A model generated the notes under the pieces. The model saw only the letters and a list, made by a program, of their open reading frames with translations. It searched no databases and had not been told where the DNA came from. 64,000 bases of DNA, from contig CM074179.1 of the NCBI GenBank assembly GCA_037179385.1, forward strand, positions 35,427,905-35,491,904. Direction: 5' to 3'. This document shows positions 59,163-64,000 of the stretch, in pieces. The first letter of the stretch is position 1. Every line of letters begins with the position of its first letter. Made by a program: the position numbers and the translations under genes. This stretch comes from Holothuria scabra. Taxonomy: Eukaryota > Echinodermata > Holothuroidea > Aspidochirotida > Holothuriidae.

Positions 59163-62027
59163 GTATTTAACCACAATGAGAACTCGTAAATTTAATAATT
59201 TTGGACAAGTTTTACCCTATTTTAGTATTACCCAGTTTTGTGTTGCTGATTATTTTACTCAATTGATTTTAGAGTGTTGGCGTTAAGTCAGTGTCATGTG
59301 AAGTGACCTGTTCAGAATAGGTTTAAGTCGTTGTCACACTCAACCTCTATAATCCTGAAGTTGTGTTTAACATATTACCAGCCTCATGGCCTACCGTCAT
59401 TACGAATAAAGATAACACTTTAGACCATTTCGTTAGATGAAGTAAGATACGGTTTTACTTGTTTTTATTAAACAGTTGCTTAGTTACACTTTTGCGACAG
59501 CTGCCCTTAAGTATCGGTATTAAAAGTCTTCAAATCAAACTGTTTCTCTGCATAGGCTTCTTGGTTAGGAATGACTTGTCTTGAACGATGCTTCTTGGTG
59601 GTGCAATTGAATAATAATGAAATGTCTTTCATTAAATTATATAATATTCACTTGATTTGATCTACAAGTTAGAATTAAAATTGCCGAACCCTCTCGATAC
59701 AAGTTTCAGTTCCTTGTACATTGGATGGATGTTTCAATAAATTTATTGAGTCGTCAACTGAGTATTACTTTACTTGAAGTTTATCAATCGAAGCAAAGAA
59801 CAGGCTGTTTTTTGGTTCGATAAGAGTCCGTCGGTGGACCATCCAGAAACATTACAGGTAAAGATTGTTTTACAAAGCGACAAACGTCGACAGATTACAA
59901 ATATTTTTTGGCATGTTATTCGAAATAAGTTTCGGTAAAGCTCTCTTGTCCTAATCAACTTTCACTCGCTCCTATTTTAAGAACGTTCCCTTCAGGTTTG
60001 TAATTCCTCACATACTATATATGGCTGGAAAACATCGTAAATTTGATTGAAAGATATACTAATTAGAAACAACAAATAACAATTCAGATATGGTGTTACA
60101 CATTTTTGAAACGAACTGTAACCAGATATGTTTTTTTATGGATCAGAGCTAATAAAAACTTGTATGATTAACTAGTGTTAAGCGAACACGAGACGGCACT
60201 CTCTGAAGGATCTTTTCAAATGGCGTAGAATTTCAACTGACTGACTGAACTGACACTGGAAAAGAAATCTCGATTGAGCTGTGTTTCAAAACAACTTTGT
60301 GCAGCAAAGCATTTAATATAAATGAAGAAGTTTTTGTGTCATACCGTACTCGAGTTTAACCCTTTGTAAATGATCTCCCTAGGTTTTCTTTGTGGGAATT
60401 ACTTCAACTTGAACTTTAATTCCTTTCACTTATTTTCTTGCCTTTGATTCAAAGATGAAAAAGGGGGTTTCGATATGCGGTTTTGTGATATTGCACTCTA
60501 AAGAAGGTTACTCAGATGAAAAGAAAATTTTAAGAGGGACAATTTGTAAGAATATTTTAAGCAATCATCCGAATAAATTTGTCTCAGAGATGACATTAGC
60601 TTTGGGACGATTTTTTTTTAAAGTGAAGTTTTTTAAGTGAATTACCTGCCATGGATTTTCAATTACTCAAAAATCGTGGGTGTTATGAAATATGCAGCAA
60701 CCCCAAATGGTCTTTATGGGTGCAAGATGTACAATTTCTGTAGTCCACAAATGACAAAAAATATAGTGCGAGCCTTTGATGATGCACTTATGTAGCACTA
60801 ACTAAAGACGTTTTTATTCAATTTTAAGCAGCAGCACTTTTTGAACATAAACAAAAAATTAATGGAAGTACATGCGCCATCAACATACATTAAAAAAGCC
60901 AAGAAGCAAGTACTACTATGATAGAAACTGAAACGTTCTTCAGTATTTTGTATTTTACAGTTAGTAACAAATATTAAACAAACCATACTACTATGATAGC
61001 AGACATGGTTTTAAGAGTAAGTAATAGCAAGTTTGTAATTTAATTTTGCTAAAAAAGGGGGATAGCCGACATTTAAATGAAAATCCTCCTTCAAATATTG
61101 ACATTCAAAATAGTGCTGAATGGCAGGTCATGTTGTTATGTTTCTTATAGGAATGTATTGTTACTCGTGATTACACTCCGATTTGTTCTTGCAAGTCACA
61201 AAATTTGTTTGTCTTTAATAGTGGTAGATAAGATGAAATTTAAAATGATTTCTGACAACCATTTTGCTTAAATGGTTCAGATTTTGAATATGTGTAGAAA
61301 AGTTATAGTTTCATGTTCTTATTTATCTTTGACAAACCTCCCTGCCACACATAACACTTGGCTTGGATGTTCTTTAGACAAAGACACATTACACCAGATA
61401 ATGTTGAACAGGAAAATAATTACACGCTCAATTGGCTGCCAATTACCACGATGAATTATAAATATTACCGCAACGTAAGTAGTGTAACATGTTTTTAAAA
61501 AGTTTCAAATGACTCAGTGTTTAGATGTTTACAGGCTTTTGTTTGAAACTTTTTTATGGAAGTATAAATATTAAGTTCTATCACGTGCGGTACGTGGTTT
61601 AATAAGTCTGCGTCAAAATTACGTAGGTACGATCTTGTAACCAAATTAGGTTAAACGCGGAAAAGTACTGCCTATGCCAATTTTCAGGCACATTGCCTTA
61701 AAAGATACCCGTTTATGAAGTCCGAATAATTACAACTTCAGTACGTTATTTATTATCGCTATATAACACGAATATTTCATCGAGTCAATTAGGAGATGTA
61801 CAATAAAGGTAAGTTGTTTAGCGACAAAATATTTTTTAAGAAAAGGGTAAATAATCCGTACAATCACCTACAGCACATTTAGAACCAACTTACAACCGCT
61901 TGAATCGAGGCAACGAACTTGTTGTTTACGTGGAATACAACATCGAAATGAAATAAAATGAGTTGAAGCAATTTCTAAATGAAACAAATTTAAGAATACA
62001 CCTAGTTTAGCGTTGGTTGATCCATAA

Positions 62028-62275
62028 GAGACCACGTGATTGGTCTAACGGTAAGAGCACCCGCCTCTCAAGCGGATGGTCCGCTTTCGCTTTCCAGGTC
62101 GAGTCATACCAAACACTCTTAAAAAGGAACCTACTGCCATTGTACGTCATGCTCCGCATAAGCAATGGAGTAGGTAAAACAAGCCAGTGAGCCACAACTG
62201 GAAAAAAAGCCGTGGTCGGCTCGACTTGAACCAATAGGATGGAAACTGGGCCGTTAAACTCTATAGACCCATTAA
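62028..62275 (+). mobile_element. tRNA-derived SINE-like element
   Basis: The 5' part looks like a tRNA: TGGTCTAACGGTAAGAGCAC resembles an A-box region, and CCGC-CTCTCAA-GCGG forms an anticodon arm with CTC (Glu-type). The T arm is degenerate (TTTCGCTTTCC in place of GGTTCGATTCC). A non-tRNA body follows (GAGTCATACCAAACACTCTT onward). A true tRNA gene is unlikely because the T arm and acceptor stem do not pair. The 3' limit is approximate. Confidence 0.55.
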
Positions 62276-63300
62276 TGCTGCCGATGTGATTAACAAAAAG
62301 AAACGATTTTGACGGAAAGAATTTGTTGATCTTTTTAAGCTTGAATTAGATCTTTGTCCAGACAAAATTCTCCCAAAGGTAAAGAGAAATATTTTACCAG
62401 CTTACACTATTTAACTCCTTATGTGAAGTAATCCTCCGCATTAGAATTTTGTTACTATCAATGTTAAATGTTTTTTTTTTTTTTTTTTCATTTTGTACAT
62501 TTAATTTGTACTCAAATATCTGTTGGAATTGAATAAAGACATTTGCAAAAGTTATTCTTCTCTAACGGAGATTATCTGTGGTCGAAAAGTTTTGTGATCT
62601 ATAACTGTCCCTTATAAGGCTGTTACACTGTGAAATTGTTTTGGTAATTTACGGCTACATACATGCTTCCAATGGATTAGTATCACTCTACTCATTAGCA
62701 CACCTGTGATAGTTTAAAAGGATAGAATATTTAATTTAGATGACGAGTAAATAAGTAGTTGCCTGTAAAAGAACAGTTTCCTGAAAAAGGACATTTTGAA
62801 CATGGTACCTTCATTCTTGTCTATGTTGGTTTGAATTATTAATTTGAAATAGACGCTGTCTTTTTAAGCATACGCCACAAAGACTAAATGGTTTTATTCA
62901 ATTATGCACTGGTAAACTTTTTAATGTTGTGATCCTTTGTTCATTTCATGTTTTATAATGGTTATGACTGCATATTACGAAGAGTGAGTTTTGCCTTTCA
63001 ATAAGTTTTTAAAGTCAGCTAGATAGGATTTGAAGACCCGCCAATGTTCAGCTCATTTTTGAATTCTTATTTCATTTTTTATTTCAAATTTTAAACAAAA
63101 TTTAGAGTTTTTAAAATGAAGAAACACTATCACTACGGCTTTAGTGAGAAGAAGTTATTATTTAAAAATATTGTAAAATTCTTTGGTTACAAATGGCTTT
63201 GTATATTGCTTTTTATTCCTGCGCAGTTTACTAAAACAGCTTTCGTGCGTTGAATTGATGTATTAGAAAGGTTAAAAATTGGATTAAAACTTTAACTTAC

Positions 63301-63363
63301 CGTTTGTTGTAAGAATGCAAGGAATCCAGTCAGAATACAAAATGAGAAATAATAGAAACGCAT
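63301..63363 (-). CDS. signal-peptide exon, gene B arm
   Basis: A 63-nt minus-strand exon encodes MRFYYFSFC ... LTGFLAFLQQT with donor ACG|GTAAGT, the same length and ending as 7648-7710. The hydrophobic core fits a secretory signal. A Met five codons earlier (MFSEMRF) is also in frame. It is the likely first coding exon of gene B, about 5.5 kb before the first FReD exon; phase 0 here against phase 1 there implies an unseen intermediate exon or a different partner. Confidence 0.6.
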
Positions 63364-63913
63364 TTCACTAAACATGTCAAATAAAACACTCAAGACCGAT
63401 TTTTCAACCGAACACAATTCGAGTGGGTCGAGATACTGTAAGAAGTAGTGCTCAACAGACTGTTTGTGATTTTGCTCCATTTCATTCCATCGCACAGACC
63501 AAACACCAAAGTAAGGAAGCTCAGCACATACAAAGAGTTCTTGTTAATGTGATTTGAAAGGGTATAAACGTATACTCAGCCTTCGTGTGCGTTGTATTCT
63601 AATCATCCCTCATAGTCACCCGTACCAGGACAAACTCTGGAACTCACCAGTATCAAACGTCTGCATCTTTAGATCATGTCGATTATTAAACTACTATACT
63701 GAAAGGATATGCTACCGTATTTTATGAATTGCGACAAAATTAAGCATTTGATTTTATTAATATTATTAACAAAAGCATTAGCTTGTTGACATTCGAGTCA
63801 AGCGTGATAGAAGTAAGGTGAACCCGGGCTAATGCTGGGGAAAAATAATCATTTGGGGGGCTTATGTGTTTGGTGCATGCCTTGCATCATACTCTGCTCG
63901 TGTCGGTAGGGAT

Positions 63914-64000
63914 CACTCTTAAAAAGTTGGTTAAAATAATTCACCAACACTGGTCACGTATGTCAAATACCTGAAATTGGTTAAATTTTACCCAATATGT
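63914..64000. mobile_element. CACTCTTAAA element, left end, runs off window
   Basis: Starts CACTCTTAAAAAGTTGGTTA and continues with TTCACCAACACTGGTCACGT, matching the ends of the 41493 element and the interior of the 59047 element. It lies just beyond the point where the gene B arm stops matching the left arm. Truncated by the window end. Confidence 0.55.

Larger units (their letters stand above)
57833..63845 (-). other. 5' arm of gene B
   Basis: Direct-orientation homologue of 1-8215 and inverse of 22930-29189. It is the inferred first intron plus promoter-side sequence of gene B, shorter than the left arm (about 6.0 against 8.2 kb), partly because the left arm carries an internal duplication. 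It contains the signal-peptide exon at 63301-63363, the CACTCT element at 59047-59162 and the SINE-like element at 62028-62275. The SINE was not seen at the matching place in the left arm. Confidence 0.8.

Noticed and set aside
62028..62110. tRNA-Glu gene
   Set aside because: The anticodon arm is plausible, but the T arm lacks GGTTCGA and the acceptor strands do not pair; a SINE-like body follows.

Overview
The window looks like AT-rich nuclear DNA from a marine invertebrate animal. It has multi-exon genes with GT-AG introns, no operons, long gene-poor stretches and a high load of decayed transposable elements. The only convincing host genes are secreted-type proteins built from fibrinogen-related (FReD), trypsin-inhibitor-like (TIL) and EGF-like modules. 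That mix, with LINE, Gypsy, Penelope-like and Crypton-like relics, suggests a deuterostome such as an echinoderm (possibly a sea cucumber), but the species assignment is inference only.

Layout. Positions 1-8215 are a copy of the long 5' arm (intron plus signal-peptide exon) of the gene family. It reads on the minus strand and its gene body should lie left of the window. From about 8.2 to 22.9 kb there are no host genes, only repeats: a 298-bp tandem duplication (9.0-9.6 kb), a decayed Gypsy provirus with both LTRs (14.7-17.5 kb), an orphan degenerate copy of the family's last exon (18.6 kb), a CACTGTAAAA-ended DNA element (18.87-19.91 kb) and a dispersed repeat (21.06-22.76 kb). Gene A lies on the plus strand: its 5' arm is 22.93-29.19 kb and its seven body exons span 29190-36163. 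A 2.7-kb composite repeat starts 31 bp after the gene A stop. From 38.9 to 51.8 kb there are tandem repeats ending in a U2-snRNA-like 5' end, a CACTCTTAAA element, scrambled pieces of the gene family's 5' arm (43.1-44.2 kb), a broken Crypton-type tyrosine recombinase and a broken Penelope-like element. Gene B lies on the minus strand (51869-57832). It has the same seven exons in reverse, with its 5' arm at 57.83-63.85 kb, and therefore converges on gene A.

Genes A and B are paralogues: five of seven exons are identical in length or differ by zero bases, the other differences are whole codons, all phases match, and introns are still alignable by eye in places. The predicted order is partial FReD - TIL - EGF-like - TIL - EGF-like - complete FReD. 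The first FReD lacks its C-terminal third. The last exon carries a Tyr/Asn/His-rich insertion next to the calcium-site region, and gene B has an in-frame TAA inside that insertion. With the left-hand arm, the 18.6-kb orphan exon and the scrambled fragments, the window records at least three and probably five duplication products. This is a fibrinogen-related gene cluster undergoing duplication, inversion and decay. A 63-nt signal-peptide exon is clear in the left arm and in the gene B arm but was not found intact for gene A, and its splice phase does not join directly to the first body exon, so the extreme 5' gene structure remains unresolved.
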